A DNA stretch of 14,695 nucleotides from positions 1 to 14,695 of the forward strand of contig CAKRRD010000057.1 in assembly GCA_934394815.1 (NCBI GenBank), read 5' to 3'. This stretch comes from an uncultured Acetatifactor sp. (GTDB lineage: Bacteria > Bacillota > Clostridia > Lachnospirales > Lachnospiraceae). This document shows positions 14,585 to 14,695 of this stretch, in pieces. Made by a program: the position numbers and the translations under genes. Every line of letters starts with the position of its first letter. Within the stretch, counting starts at the first letter, position 1. The notes under the pieces are model-generated. The model saw only the letters and a program-made list of their open reading frames with translations. It was not told the origin of the DNA and searched no databases.

Positions 14585-14695
14585 GAAGTAGTGCTGAAAA
14601 AGTCCAGTATTTATGCGATTTCCAAACAAAAATGTTTAAGTATTGGCAACGATTTGGCAACAGTTTTTCCTTATTCAATGAATAAGATTACTTTA
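14585..14695. other. guaA downstream region with phased TTGGCAAC repeats
   Basis: TTGGCAAC occurs at 14643-14650 and again at 14654-14661, spaced 11 bp, about one helical turn. An AT-rich hairpin, CTTATTC (14670-14676) with GAATAAG (14680-14686), follows. No convincing intrinsic terminator for guaA is visible. The 3' end of guaA is a known integration site for mobile elements, so the phased repeats could be integrase arm-binding sites at the edge of an island. No integrase gene is visible before the window ends, so this remains a suggestion. Confidence 0.35.

Noticed and set aside
13742..14629. 295-codon minus-strand frame opposite guaA
   Set aside because: Antisense shadow of guaA, whose motifs are complete; it resembles no integrase or other family.

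Overview
The window looks like chromosomal DNA of a spore-forming Gram-positive anaerobe of the class Clostridia, most likely a Lachnospiraceae member. This is inferred from protein style, strong AGGAGG-type ribosome binding sites, and two genes of clostridial spore type (a Csp-like subtilisin and a PdaA-type deacetylase). No species-level marker was recognised.

Layout. 1-347: right end of a non-coding tandem array with an exact 52-bp period, made of alternating GTACCC and GGGTAC half-sites; it runs off the left edge. 348-600: a strong hairpin, a sigma-A promoter and a perfect palindromic operator. 601-3486: a metal-efflux operon, with a free-standing HMA metal-binding protein, a zinc/cadmium-type P1B ATPase that lacks its own HMA domain, and a cysteine-rich protein tentatively related to the B12-dependent methionine synthase activation domain. 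3487-3814: a 328-bp gap with no credible gene, holding a small hairpin, a promoter followed directly by an intrinsic terminator, and a second clean hairpin. 3815-4051: a stand-alone Lrp/AsnC ligand-binding (RAM) domain. Its stop codon abuts the stop of a convergent gene on the minus strand, 4052-5785, encoding a Csp-like S8 serine protease.

5786-5910 is a divergent promoter region. 5911-11985 is a tight three-gene operon of paralogous multi-pass membrane proteins resembling GT-C glycosyltransferases (PTPS-related/YfhO-like). The two outer proteins (758 and 772 aa) carry extracytoplasmic domains and a conserved D-x3-H-x2-R motif. The middle one (492 aa) lacks those domains and has E and Q in place of D and H. 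12116-12976 is a PdaA-like spore cortex deacetylase and 13040-14584 is guaA (GMP synthase) behind a near-consensus promoter. The last 111 bases follow guaA, whose 3' end is a known type of integration site, and contain a pair of 11-bp-phased TTGGCAAC repeats.

How the parts fit. The first operon is a metal-resistance module probably controlled by an ArsR/SmtB-type repressor encoded elsewhere. The Csp-like protease and PdaA both point to spore cortex formation or germination and bracket the glycosyltransferase-like operon, which may therefore act on the cell or spore envelope. guaA is housekeeping. The points most worth a second look are the 52-bp array, with base changes that tend to keep RNA pairing on the minus strand, and the membrane trio with its degenerate middle member.
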